NCBI GenBank assembly: GCA_964575845.1
Contig: CAZNSX010000010.1
Coordinates: 23,874-87,873, forward strand
DNA length: 64,000 bases
Source: CAZNSX01 sp964575845
Lineage (GTDB): Bacteria > UBA8248 > CAZNSX01
Direction: 5' to 3'
Below the pieces are notes generated by a model. That model was not told the DNA's origin. It was given only the letters and a program-made list of their open reading frames with translations, and searched no databases. The position numbers were made by a program, and so were the translations under genes. Positions 34,947-43,736 of this stretch are shown here, one piece after another (position 1 is the first letter of the stretch; each line of letters starts with the position of its first letter).

Positions 34947-36878
34947 TTACTTGTCCTTATCTACCTCCTCAAATTCGGCATCCACCACTTCGTCCTCACC
35001 GGGACTACTTTGAGACCCCCTCTCCTGGGCGTCGCCGCCGGCCCTGCCGCCAGCTCCGGCCGCAGCCCCAGCGCCCGCCTTCTTATACATGGCTTCGCCG
35101 AGCTTGTGGGAGGCCTGGGTCAGGCTCTCGTTGGCCTTGCGAATCCGGTCTATATCCCCATCGGCAAGAGCCGCCTTGGCCTCAGAGAGAGCCTCCTCGA
35201 TGGGCTTGACCTCAAAGTCATCGAGTTTGCTACGGTTCTCGTTGAGAACCTTCTCGGTGCTGTAAACCAGGGAATCCGTCTGGTTCCTGACCTCGACCTC
35301 CTCCCTCCGCTTCTTATCCTCGGCCGCATGGGCCTCCGCGTCCTTGACCATGCGATGAATCTCGTCTTCGGCGAGGCCGCTTGAGGAGGTGATGGTTATT
35401 GCCTGCTCCCTTCCCGTGCCGAGGTCCTTTGCCGACACGTTGAGGATGCCGTTGGCATCGATATCAAAGGTGACCTCGACCTGCGGGATGCCCCGCGGAG
35501 CGGGCGGGATGCCCACCAGGTGAAAGCGGCCGAGGGTGCGGTTGTCTCTGGCCATCTCCCGCTCACCCTGTAGCACGTGAATCTCCACACTGGTCTGGCT
35601 GTCGGCGGCTGTGGAGAAGATCTCGCTCTTCCGCGTCGGGATGGTTGTGTTGCGCTCGATGAGCTTCGTCATGACAGCACCCAGGGTCTCTATCCCGAGG
35701 GTCAAGGGGGTAACGTCGAGGAGAAGCACATCCTTCACCTCGCCCGCCAGGATGCCGCCCTGGACCGCAGCACCCACGGCCACCACCTCATCAGGGTTAA
35801 CCCCCTTGTGGGGCTCCTTGCCGAAGAGGTTCCGCACAAGCTCCTGCACCTTGGGGATACGGGTAGAGCCCCCGACGAGAACCACCTGGTTAATCTGGTT
35901 TGGCTCGAGCCCAGAATCCTGAAGGGCCTGTCTGCAGGGCGGGATGGCCTTCTCGATGATGTCGCCCGCGAGCTGCTCAAATTTGCTCCGGCTCAGGCGG
36001 ATGTTCATGTGCTTGGGCCCTGATGCATCGGCCGTGATGAAGGGGAGGTTTATGTCAGTCTCCATGACCGAGGAAAGCTCTATCTTGGCCTTCTCCGCCG
36101 CCTCCTTCAGCCGCTGCATCGACATCGGGTCTTTGCTCAGGTCGATGCCCTGGTCCTTCCTGAATTCATCCACGAGCCAGTCGATTATCCTCTGGTCCAG
36201 GTTGTCGCCGCCGAGGTGGGTATCGCCGTTTGTGGCCTTCACTTCCACCACCTGGTCTCCCACCTCGAGGATGCTTATATCAAAGGTCCCTCCGCCGAAG
36301 TCGAAGACCGCTATCGTCTCATCCTTCTTCTTGTCGAGCCCGTATGCGAGGGCCGCCGCCGTGGGCTCGTTGATGATGCGAAGGACATTGAGGCCCGCAA
36401 TCTGTCCCGCATCCTTGGTGGCCTGGCGCTGGCTGTCGTTGAAGTAGGCGGGCGTGGTGATGACCGCGTCTGTGACCTTCTCGCCCAGATAGTCCTCTGC
36501 CGCCTGCTTGAGCTTCTGAAGTATCTTGGCCGAGATCTCGGGCGGCGCATGGGTCCCGCCTCGAACCTCGACTCGCGCGTCCCCGTTTGTGGCCTTGATG
36601 ACCTTGAAGGGGACCATCTTCATCTCTTCGGTCACCTCTTCATACCGGCGCCCCATGAAACGCTTTATGGAATAGACGGTGTTCTCGGGGTTCGTTATCG
36701 CCTGGCGCTTCGCCACCTGTCCCACGAGCTGCTCACCGTCTTTTGTGAAAGCGACAACAGAGGGAGTCGTCCGGCCGCCCTCCTGATTCGCGATAACAGT
36801 CGGCTCTCCCCCCTCCATCACGGCGACGACGCTGTTCGTCGTGCCCAGGTCAATCCCGATTACCTTGCCCTTTGCCAT
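34947..36878 (-). CDS. dnaK: DnaK (Hsp70) chaperone
   Basis: 643 residues. Nucleotide-binding domain with GIDLGTTNSVVAVMEGG, FDFGGGTFDISIL and VLVGGSTRIPKVQ. The linker DVLLLDVTPLTLGIET is followed by the substrate-binding domain, and the Gly/Ala-rich tail ends VDAEFEEVDKDK. SD AAGGAGGT 8 bases before the ATG. A CTTGAGA half-site at 36902-36908 lies just upstream of the start, but no full HAIR is seen. The gene may also be read from clpB, whose stop is 110 bases away. Confidence 0.98.
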   Translation of the reverse strand: MAKGKVIGIDLGTTNSVVAVMEGGEPTVIANQEGGRTTPSVVAFTKDGEQLVGQVAKRQAITNPENTVYSIKRFMGRRYEEVTEEMKMVPFKVIKATNGDARVEVRGGTHAPPEISAKILQKLKQAAEDYLGEKVTDAVITTPAYFNDSQRQATKDAGQIAGLNVLRIINEPTAAALAYGLDKKKDETIAVFDFGGGTFDISILEVGDQVVEVKATNGDTHLGGDNLDQRIIDWLVDEFRKDQGIDLSKDPMSMQRLKEAAEKAKIELSSVMETDINLPFITADASGPKHMNIRLSRSKFEQLAGDIIEKAIPPCRQALQDSGLEPNQINQVVLVGGSTRIPKVQELVRNLFGKEPHKGVNPDEVVAVGAAVQGGILAGEVKDVLLLDVTPLTLGIETLGAVMTKLIERNTTIPTRKSEIFSTAADSQTSVEIHVLQGEREMARDNRTLGRFHLVGIPPAPRGIPQVEVTFDIDANGILNVSAKDLGTGREQAITITSSSGLAEDEIHRMVKDAEAHAAEDKKRREEVEVRNQTDSLVYSTEKVLNENRSKLDDFEVKPIEEALSEAKAALADGDIDRIRKANESLTQASHKLGEAMYKKAGAGAAAGAGGRAGGDAQERGSQSSPGEDEVVDAEFEEVDKDK

Positions 36879-36987
36879 TAGCCTGTACCTCCTTAAATTT
36901 TCTTGAGATAAGCTCTTAAAATAATTCGTCGCGCGGGCGCTGCATTAACCCTCTTGTGCCAAACGGATAAATGCCGCCCGCAACTTT

Positions 36988-39597
36988 TCACACCAGAACC
37001 GCCACCCCCGTTGCCCTGAAGCTGAGCTCTCCGGCGCCTTCCTCATGGTCAACCTCGATGACCTCTCCCTCCCTGAGCTCCCCCGAGAGGAGTCTCTGGG
37101 AGAGGGGGTTGAGGACGTATTTCTGGATGGCCCTTTTCAACGGCCTCGCCCCGTATGCCGGGTCATAGCCACGCTCTGAGAGAAAGGCCCTGGCAGAATC
37201 TGTCATCTGCAAGTCTATCTTCTTCTCGGCGAGGTGCTTCTTCAGCCTCTTCAGCTGAATCTCCACTATCTCCCCTATCTGCTCCCGGGTGAGGCCCGAG
37301 AAGATGATGATGTCATCCACCCGGTTCAGGAACTCTGGCTTAAACTGCGCCCTCAGGGCCGCTATCGCCGCCTGCTCCTTCAACTCCTCGGGTGAGTCGG
37401 CAAGAGCTTGGATGTCGTGGCTTCCCACGTTTGAGGTCATGATGAGGACCGTATTCTTGAAATCAACCGTCCGGCCGTGACCATCCGTCAGCCGCCCGTC
37501 ATCCAGAACCTGAAGGAGCGCATTGAAGACCTCGGGATGGGCCTTCTCTATCTCATCAAAAAGGACGACCGAGTATGGTCTTCTTCTCACGGCCTCCGTG
37601 AGCTGTCCCCCTTCCTCATAACCCACATATCCCGGAGGGGCTCCTATGAGCCGAGCCACCGAGTGCTTCTCCATATATTCACTCATATCCAGGCGCACCA
37701 TGGCCCCTTCGTCATCAAAGAGGAACTCGGCGAGCGTGCGCGCGAGCTCTGTCTTGCCCACGCCCGTGGGCCCGAGGAATATAAAAGAGCCTATGGGTCT
37801 GTTTGGGTCCTGGATCCCGGCGCGAGCCCTGCGCACGGCATTGGCAACCTCCTCTATGGGCCGGTCCTGGCCGATGACCCGCTCTTTCAGGCGCGCCTCC
37901 ATGTGGACGAGCTTTTCCCGCTCGCCCTCGAGCATCTTGGAGACGGGAATCCCCGTCCACTTGCTCACTACAGCCGCTATATCCTCTTCATCCACCTCTT
38001 CCTTGAGCATCTTCGCATCTTTCTGAAGCTCCGAGAGCCGCTCCCTCTCAAGAGCAAGCTCCCTCTCAAGGCCCGCTATGGTTCCATAGCGGAGCTCGGC
38101 CGCCTTCCCGAGGTTCCCCTCTCGCTCAGCCTTCTCCGCTTCAATCCGGGCGGCCTCGATTTTCTCCTTTGCCCCCCTGATCCGTCCTATGAGTTCCTTC
38201 TCCTGAGTCCAGTGGGCCCTGAGGGTGTCGGAGCGCTCCCTGAGCTCAGCGACCTGCCGCTCTATCCTCTCGAGGCGCTCCCGTGCCGCCGCGTCTTCCT
38301 CCCGCTTCAAGGCCTCAGCCTCGATCTCCAGCCTCAGCCTCTCCCTCTCTATCTCGTCTATCTCCGTGGGGAGACTGTCGATCTCCATCCTGAGGCGCGA
38401 CGCCGACTCATCGATGAGGTCAACGGCCTTGTCGGGAAGAAACCTGTCTGTGATGTAGCGATTTGAAAGCACCGCGGCCGCCACCAGGGCGGAGTCCAGG
38501 ATGCGGACGCCGTGATGGAGCTCATAGCGTTCCTTGAGCCCCCTGAGGATGGCTATCGTGTCCTCCACATTTGGCTGCTGAACCATGACGGGCTGAAAGC
38601 GCCTCTCGAGCGCGGCATCCTTCTCCACATGCTTTCTGTACTCTGAAAGGGTCGTTGCCCCTATACACCGCAGCTCCCCCCGGGCGAGGGCGGGCTTTAG
38701 CATGTTTGAGGCATCCACAGCCCCCTCGGCCGCTCCGGCCCCCACGAGGGTGTGGAGCTCGTCTATGAATAAGACTATCTCGCCCTTGGCGCCCGTTATC
38801 TCCTTCAGGACTGCCTTTAGCCTGTCCTCAAATTCCCCCCGATATTTTGAACCGGCTATGAGTGCCCCCATATCCAGAGCCACAAGGCGCTTATCTTTGA
38901 GGCTCTCGGGCACATCCCCCTTGACGATCCTCTGGGCTATGCCCTCAACTATGGCTGTCTTTCCGACTCCGGGCTCCCCTATGAGCACGGGATTATTCTT
39001 GGTTCTCCTCGAGAGAACCTGCATCACCCTTCTCTCTTCATCATCCCGACCGATGACCGGGTCCAGCTTTCCCGCCCGCGCCTGAGCCGTGAGGTCTATG
39101 CTGTAACGGGAGAGGGCTTGGTACTTCTCCTCTGGGCTCTGGTCTGTGATGCGCTGCGAGCCTCTGATGCTCACCAGGGCCTTCAGGATGGCATCCCTGG
39201 TTACGCCCGCCTCAGAAAGGATGTTTCTTACCGGGCTCGCCTTGTCTTCGGCCATGGAGAGAAGCAGATGCTCTCCGCTCACATACTCATCGCCCATGGT
39301 CTGGGCCTCTTTGAGGGCGCCATCGAGAACCCGCTTCAAATTGGGCGAGATATGAGCCTGATATCCCCCGCCAGAGACCTGGGGGAGTTTATCCAGCCTC
39401 TCCTTTAGCCTCTCGGAGATTTTAACGCTGTCCACGCCTAACTTTTTAACTACAGCCCCCACCACCCCATCTGACTGCTCAAAAAGGGCTGAAAGCAAAT
39501 GCTCTGGCTCTACGGCCTGATGGCCCCTACTCTCGGCCAGGGACTGTGCCTGAAGGAGAGCTTCCTGAGATTTGAGGGTAAATTTATCGAATCGCAT
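36988..39597 (-). CDS. clpB: ClpB disaggregase
   Basis: About 869 residues from the ATG at 39597 (MRFDKFTLKSQEAL), with GTG 39606 as the alternative. The ClpN repeats come first, then AAA-1 with GEPGVGKTAIVEG, the middle coiled-coil domain (about 400-530), and AAA-2 with FLGPTGVGKTELA. The AAA-2 Walker B is VVLFDEIEKAHP. With DnaK it pulls apart protein aggregates. It is preceded by a strong promoter overlapped by a HAIR element, so it is under HspR control. Confidence 0.98.
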   Translation of the reverse strand: MRFDKFTLKSQEALLQAQSLAESRGHQAVEPEHLLSALFEQSDGVVGAVVKKLGVDSVKISERLKERLDKLPQVSGGGYQAHISPNLKRVLDGALKEAQTMGDEYVSGEHLLLSMAEDKASPVRNILSEAGVTRDAILKALVSIRGSQRITDQSPEEKYQALSRYSIDLTAQARAGKLDPVIGRDDEERRVMQVLSRRTKNNPVLIGEPGVGKTAIVEGIAQRIVKGDVPESLKDKRLVALDMGALIAGSKYRGEFEDRLKAVLKEITGAKGEIVLFIDELHTLVGAGAAEGAVDASNMLKPALARGELRCIGATTLSEYRKHVEKDAALERRFQPVMVQQPNVEDTIAILRGLKERYELHHGVRILDSALVAAAVLSNRYITDRFLPDKAVDLIDESASRLRMEIDSLPTEIDEIERERLRLEIEAEALKREEDAAARERLERIERQVAELRERSDTLRAHWTQEKELIGRIRGAKEKIEAARIEAEKAEREGNLGKAAELRYGTIAGLERELALERERLSELQKDAKMLKEEVDEEDIAAVVSKWTGIPVSKMLEGEREKLVHMEARLKERVIGQDRPIEEVANAVRRARAGIQDPNRPIGSFIFLGPTGVGKTELARTLAEFLFDDEGAMVRLDMSEYMEKHSVARLIGAPPGYVGYEEGGQLTEAVRRRPYSVVLFDEIEKAHPEVFNALLQVLDDGRLTDGHGRTVDFKNTVLIMTSNVGSHDIQALADSPEELKEQAAIAALRAQFKPEFLNRVDDIIIFSGLTREQIGEIVEIQLKRLKKHLAEKKIDLQMTDSARAFLSERGYDPAYGARPLKRAIQKYVLNPLSQRLLSGELREGEVIEVDHEEGAGELSFRATGVAVLV

Positions 39598-39682
39598 AAT
39601 CACCACACCTCACACCGAAAAGAAACCCAGGGCTCAGACTGGCCCTGACGAATTGGCCCCAATTTACTCCTGCATCATCAGA

Positions 39683-39712
39683 AATATAATACTTGAGTGA
39701 AATATTGTCAAG
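39683..39712 (-). promoter_or_regulatory. clpB promoter with HAIR (HspR) operator
   Basis: On the minus strand TTGACA (39711-39706), 17 bases, TATATT (39688-39683). The sequence CTTGAGT (39692-39698), 7 bases, TGTCAAG (39706-39712) fits the HAIR consensus CTTGAGT-N7-ACTCAAG with 2 mismatches, both in the second arm. The operator covers the -35 and spacer, so HspR binding would block RNA polymerase directly. Confidence 0.85.
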
Positions 39713-39750
39713 TTTTTTTATAAAGGTTTATCAGGAATAATACAACCCTT

Positions 39751-40479
39751 TCAAAATCTTGACTTTATCCATCTCACTACAGCAGAGCGGTAGAATAGGA
39801 AGATGACAAAGGTTAAACCGCCCGCCGCCATGATGAGGAGGAAGGAGAGGTAATGGCCCTCATACGCCATGGAGCCCTGTAAGGTGAGGAAAATAGTGCC
39901 GGGAATCCTCCCAAGGGTGCTGGCCAGAAAAAAGTGGGAAAACTTCATCTTGCTCAGACCCAGAACGTAGCAGAAGGCATCTTTGGGGAAACCGGGGATT
40001 ATGAAGATGATTAAGGCGAGAACCGCTCCACTTCGCTCGCCGAGGAAGTCAAATTTCTTGAATTCCCTGTCCTTAACGAAGCGCCGGGCCAGTGGCCGCC
40101 CCAACCTCCGAGCCAGAAGAAAAGCCCCCGTCGAGCCCAGGGTGAGGCCCGCCATCGAGAGGAGAAATCCCCGCAAGGCCCCGAAAATGAACCCTCCCAC
40201 CAAGCCTGTAAACTCTCCGGGTATAAGGGCCACGATGACCTGGAAAGCCTGGAGGGAGACATAGGCAAGGCTGGAGTAGCCCTTGAAGGAGAGGACAAAT
40301 CCCCTCAGCTTCTGCCTTGAGGTGAAAAGCTCGTAGTAGCCCCACCCTTCCTTCGCCGGAAGGGGCCAGTAGTGATAGAGTAAAAGGAAGCCCATGAGGA
40401 CGAGGGCCAGGACCACGCCCGTCAGCAGCCAGTGATTTCTTGTCATGAGCCTCAGCCCAAGAGCCCTCATTTCGACCAT
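39751..40479 (-). CDS. TVP38/TMEM64-family membrane protein (VTT domain)
   Basis: 242 residues. An N-terminal helix (about 17-35) is followed by the VTT/SNARE-associated core: IPGEFTGLVGGFIFG, GSTGAFLLARRLGR and FIIPGFPKDAFCYVLGLS. Two further helices end the protein. Relatives are thought to move or scramble lipids across membranes; the bacterial role is poorly defined. It is single and divergent from yicC. Confidence 0.85.
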   Translation of the reverse strand: MVEMRALGLRLMTRNHWLLTGVVLALVLMGFLLLYHYWPLPAKEGWGYYELFTSRQKLRGFVLSFKGYSSLAYVSLQAFQVIVALIPGEFTGLVGGFIFGALRGFLLSMAGLTLGSTGAFLLARRLGRPLARRFVKDREFKKFDFLGERSGAVLALIIFIIPGFPKDAFCYVLGLSKMKFSHFFLASTLGRIPGTIFLTLQGSMAYEGHYLSFLLIMAAGGLTFVIFLFYRSAVVRWIKSRF

Positions 40480-40601
40480 CCAGAGGTGAAGTCCTAATTA
40501 TACGCTTAGATTATTAGGGTGAGAATAATTTGGATATTGGGGAAAAAGAGCTCTTTATACGGGCTCTTTGTTCAAAAACATCGTTTTTCTGGTTTTTTTT
40601 A

Positions 40602-40630
40602 TTGACATGATATTTCCTTTCTACTATTTT
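40602..40630 (+). promoter_or_regulatory. promoter of the yicC operon
   Basis: TTGACA (40602-40607), 17 bases, TATTTT (40625-40630), preceded by a T-rich stretch. About 75 bases upstream of the yicC start. Confidence 0.6.
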
Positions 40631-40704
40631 AACCTATTAAAAGAAAAGGAATTACGGGCGACGAGCCTATGATTTGCCCTTTCTCCGCGAAAAGGGGACC
40701 ATTG

Positions 40705-41583
40705 ATGCTCAAGAGCATGACGGGCTACGGTACCGGAGACGCCGAGTTCATGGACGGCTTTTTCCACGTGGAGGCCCGGGCCGTCAACCACCGCTTCCTT
40801 GAGGTCTCGGTTCGAACTCCCCGCTGGCTCTCTGCTCTCGAAGGGAACATCCGGCAGGAGATAAAGGCCCGCTTCCAAAGGGGGCGATTCGACGTTTTCG
40901 TAAGCTTGACCAATGCGCACGGTGCCGAGGGCCTCCCCTTGCTGGATAGGGCCGCGACAGGGGATTTTGTCCAGGCGCTTAGGCTCCTCAAGAAAGAGCT
41001 GGCACTTCCCGGCGAGGTGGACCTCCAGTTGCTCGTCCAGTTCCGGGAGTTGCTCAGAGCTCAGGACCCCAGGGTGGAGGCGGAGGAAACCTGGCCTTCC
41101 CTTCGGGAGGCCCTCTCCAAGGCCCTGGACTCGGTGGAAGGGATGAGGCTTAAGGAGGGAGCCGCGACGGAGCTCGACATTTGTGGGCACTTGGAAAAAC
41201 TCCAAGAGGGGGTTCATGCCTTGAGAGAGAGAGCTTCAGAGGCCTTGCTGGAGGGGCGGAAACGGCTGCAAGAGCGGGTCCAGAAGCTCTTGGGAGAGAC
41301 TCCGGTGGACCCCGGGCGGCTGGAGCAGGAGGTTCTTTTCTTTGCCGAGAGAAGCGATATCTCCGAGGAGGTGAGCCGGCTTGAGAGCCACCTCCAGCAG
41401 TTTCGCTCCATCCTTCAAGAGGATGGACCCCGGGGAAGGAAGCTGGATTTCCTACTTCAAGAGATGTTCCGCGAGGTCAATACCATAAGCGCCAAGGGAA
41501 ATGACCTCGCTCTTTCCCAAATTACGGTGGAATTGAAGGGCGAGCTTGAGAAGGTGCGCGAGCAGGTCCAGAATGTCGAGTGA
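40705..41583 (+). CDS. yicC: YicC-family protein
   Basis: 292 residues from MLKSMTGYGTGDAE, with GGGGA upstream; the in-frame ATG at 40669 adds 12 residues foreign to the family. YicC-type landmarks are SMTGYG, EARAVNHRFLE, an internal coiled-coil section and the C-terminal GRKLDFLLQEMFREVNTISAKGND. YicC proteins have been linked to RNA decay as endoribonucleases. First gene of the yicC-remA-gmk-coaBC-UDG operon. Confidence 0.94.
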   Translation: MLKSMTGYGTGDAEFMDGFFHVEARAVNHRFLEVSVRTPRWLSALEGNIRQEIKARFQRGRFDVFVSLTNAHGAEGLPLLDRAATGDFVQALRLLKKELALPGEVDLQLLVQFRELLRAQDPRVEAEETWPSLREALSKALDSVEGMRLKEGAATELDICGHLEKLQEGVHALRERASEALLEGRKRLQERVQKLLGETPVDPGRLEQEVLFFAERSDISEEVSRLESHLQQFRSILQEDGPRGRKLDFLLQEMFREVNTISAKGNDLALSQITVELKGELEKVREQVQNVE

Positions 41584-41591
41584 GACGGGGG

Positions 41592-41882
41592 ATGAGAGAG
41601 CCCAAGCTTCTGAACATAGGCTTCAAGAATATGGTGGTGGCCTCCCGGGTCGTGGCCATTTTGAGCCCGGGACCTGCTTCGGTGAAAAGGATCCGCGATG
41701 AGGCCAGGGAGCGGGGCCAGCTCCTGGATGCCACCCTGGGGAGGAAGACCCGCACAATCATCGTCACCGATAGCGGCCATGTTATTCTCTCGGCCTTCCA
41801 GCCAGACACTATCGCCCAGCGCTTTGACTCCGCCTCGTCAGAGCGCAAGACGCTGGAGCAGGAAGAAGCAAGAGGCATCTAG
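41592..41882 (+). CDS. remA: RemA/DUF370-family regulator
   Basis: 96 residues from ATG 41592 (GTG 41580 is an alternative). Motifs LLNIGFKNMVVASRVVAILSP, VKRIRDEARERGQLLDATLGRKTR and ITDSGHVILSAFQPDTIA-type sequence match RemA. In Bacillus RemA activates biofilm-matrix genes as a DNA-binding ring; elsewhere the target is unknown. Its stop TAG directly abuts the gmk ATG. Confidence 0.93.
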   Translation: MREPKLLNIGFKNMVVASRVVAILSPGPASVKRIRDEARERGQLLDATLGRKTRTIIVTDSGHVILSAFQPDTIAQRFDSASSERKTLEQEEARGI

Positions 41883-42470
41883 ATGGAAGCCGGGGGAAAG
41901 GGCCATATCTTCATCCTCTCAGCCCCTTCGGGGGCTGGAAAAAACACCTTGATTGAGAAACTCCAGCGGGACGTCCCGTGCCTTTGGCATTCCATCTCCT
42001 GCACGACAAGGCCTGCCAGGCCGGGGGAGAGGGAAGGGGAGGATTATTATTTCCTCAGCGAAGAGGCCTTCGAGGAGAAGGTTTCTGCTGGAGAGTTTGC
42101 CGAGTGGGCGAGGGTCTACGGGCATCTTTACGGCACTTCCGCGCGGAGGCTCGAGGAGATGCGGGCCCGGGGTTTCGATGTGGTGCTGGATATAGACATT
42201 CAGGGGGCACGGCAGCTTAAGGCTCGCTATCCCGAGGCGGTAACCATCTTCGTAATGCCTCCTTCTATCGAGGCTCTCAGGGAGCGCCTCAGGGGAAGGC
42301 GTGAGGATGAGGAGGAGGAGATCGAAAGAAGGCTCAGCGCCGCCCGAGCCGAGGTCGAAGAGAAAGACTTCTTCGAGCATGTCATAGTAAATGATACCCT
42401 TGAGGATGCCCTGAAGGAGCTCGAGGCTATCATTCTGGCGAAAAGGGGCAAGACCCCTCAAAGGAGCTGA
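41883..42470 (+). CDS. gmk: guanylate kinase
   Basis: 195 residues. Converts GMP to GDP. The P-loop is SAPSGAGKNT, followed by SISCTTRPARPGEREGEDYYF for GMP binding, AEWARVYGHLYGT and LDIDIQGARQL. The residue after the P-loop Lys is Asn rather than Ser/Thr, but Thr follows. Adenylate kinases and Bacillus Gmk have Gly at that place, so activity is expected. The usual downstream rpoZ is absent. Confidence 0.95.
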   Translation: MEAGGKGHIFILSAPSGAGKNTLIEKLQRDVPCLWHSISCTTRPARPGEREGEDYYFLSEEAFEEKVSAGEFAEWARVYGHLYGTSARRLEEMRARGFDVVLDIDIQGARQLKARYPEAVTIFVMPPSIEALRERLRGRREDEEEEIERRLSAARAEVEEKDFFEHVIVNDTLEDALKELEAIILAKRGKTPQRS

Positions 42471-42483
42471 GCAAAGGCTTCCC

Positions 42484-43710
42484 ATGCGTCTTAAGGGAAA
42501 GTTTGTGGTGCTTGGGGTCACGGGCGGCATCGCCGCCTATAAAGCCGTGGAACTTCTCCGGCTCTTTGTGAAGTCAGGGGCGGAAACCCAGGTGGTGATG
42601 ACGGCGAATGCCCAGCACTTCGTGGGTCCACTCACCTTCCAGGCCCTCTCCCAGAGGCCGGTCGTGACCCGCATGTTTCCGATGGAAGGGGGCAAGGCGC
42701 CTGGCGAGATGCCTCACATCGGTCTCGCCCAAAGGGCATCCCTCATAGTCATTGCGCCTGCGACCGCGAACCTCACCGCCAAGTTTGCCCTGGGACTCGC
42801 CGATGATTTTCTCTCTACCCTTCTTCTCACCGCCGAGTGCCCGGTGCTGCTCGCCCCCGCCATGAATACCCGCATGTACGAGAACGCCGCCGTCCAGGAG
42901 AACCTCGGGAAGCTCAGGAGCCGGGGCGTCCTGGTGGTGGGGCCCGAAGAGGGGCCTCTCGCCACCGAAGTCGAGGGCGGGGGGAAGGGAAGACTCGCCG
43001 AGCCTGAAGCCATTTTCCGGCGGGCCGAGGCTCTTCTGCTCACGGGAGACGACCTGAAGGGCCTGAGGGTCCTTGTGACGGCGGGCCCCACGCGGGAGGC
43101 CTGGGACACCATCCGGTTCCTCTCCAACCGCTCCTCTGGCCGCATGGGCTATGCCCTGGCGGCGCGGGCCTCTGAGCGCGGGGCCGAGGTGACCCTTGTG
43201 AGCGGGCCCACCTCCCTCGAACCCCCTTCGGGGGTGAAGTTCATCGGTGTTGAATCGGCTCTGGAGATGCGTGAGGCCCTCCTGGGGGAGCTTCCCGGAG
43301 CCCATGCCCTCATCAAGGCGGCCGCGGTCTCTGATTTCAGGCCAAAGCAACTCCTCCCCCAGAAACTCAAGAAATCTAAGGGCCCCGTCACCCTCGAGTT
43401 AGAGCCAAACCCGGATATCCTCCGTGAGGTTGGGGAAAGGAAGGGCGGGCTAATCCTTGTCGGATTCGCCGCCGAGAGTGAAGACCTCCTGGAAAACGCC
43501 AGGAAGAAGCTCAGAGAGAAAAATCTCGACCTCATCGTGGCCAATCCCGTCGGGGTGGAGGAGTCGGCCATGGGCTCTGAAAAGACGAGTGCCCTCATCT
43601 TGAGCGCCGAAGGCGAGATTAGGGAGTTCCCCACCCTGAGCAAGGAGGAGCTCGCCGATGAGGTCCTCTCCCGCCTCAAGCTCCTCTGGCGGAAGGCTTC
43701 ACCCCCTTAA
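42484..43710 (+). CDS. coaBC: CoaBC, phosphopantothenoylcysteine decarboxylase/synthetase
   Basis: 408 residues. N-terminal flavin-dependent decarboxylase CoaC (VLGVTGGIAAYKAVELLR; the catalytic His in MPHIGLAQ; PAMNTRMYEN) fused to CoaB from about residue 195 (VLVTAGPTREAWDTIRFLSNRSSGRMGYALA, split here by the known synthetase loop). It catalyses two successive steps of coenzyme A synthesis. It follows gmk by 13 bases. Confidence 0.96.
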   Translation: MRLKGKFVVLGVTGGIAAYKAVELLRLFVKSGAETQVVMTANAQHFVGPLTFQALSQRPVVTRMFPMEGGKAPGEMPHIGLAQRASLIVIAPATANLTAKFALGLADDFLSTLLLTAECPVLLAPAMNTRMYENAAVQENLGKLRSRGVLVVGPEEGPLATEVEGGGKGRLAEPEAIFRRAEALLLTGDDLKGLRVLVTAGPTREAWDTIRFLSNRSSGRMGYALAARASERGAEVTLVSGPTSLEPPSGVKFIGVESALEMREALLGELPGAHALIKAAAVSDFRPKQLLPQKLKKSKGPVTLELEPNPDILREVGERKGGLILVGFAAESEDLLENARKKLREKNLDLIVANPVGVEESAMGSEKTSALILSAEGEIREFPTLSKEELADEVLSRLKLLWRKASPP

Positions 43711-43736
43711 GCTTTCTCTGAAAGAGGCCCCTTGAG

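Noticed and set aside
36902..36922. HAIR element upstream of dnaK
   Set aside because: Only the CTTGAGA half-site fits; the second arm matches 2 of 7 positions.
41925..41960. Broken P-loop in guanylate kinase (Asn after Lys)
   Set aside because: Adenylate kinases and Bacillus-type Gmk tolerate Gly at the same place with Thr following, as here; loss of function is not implied.
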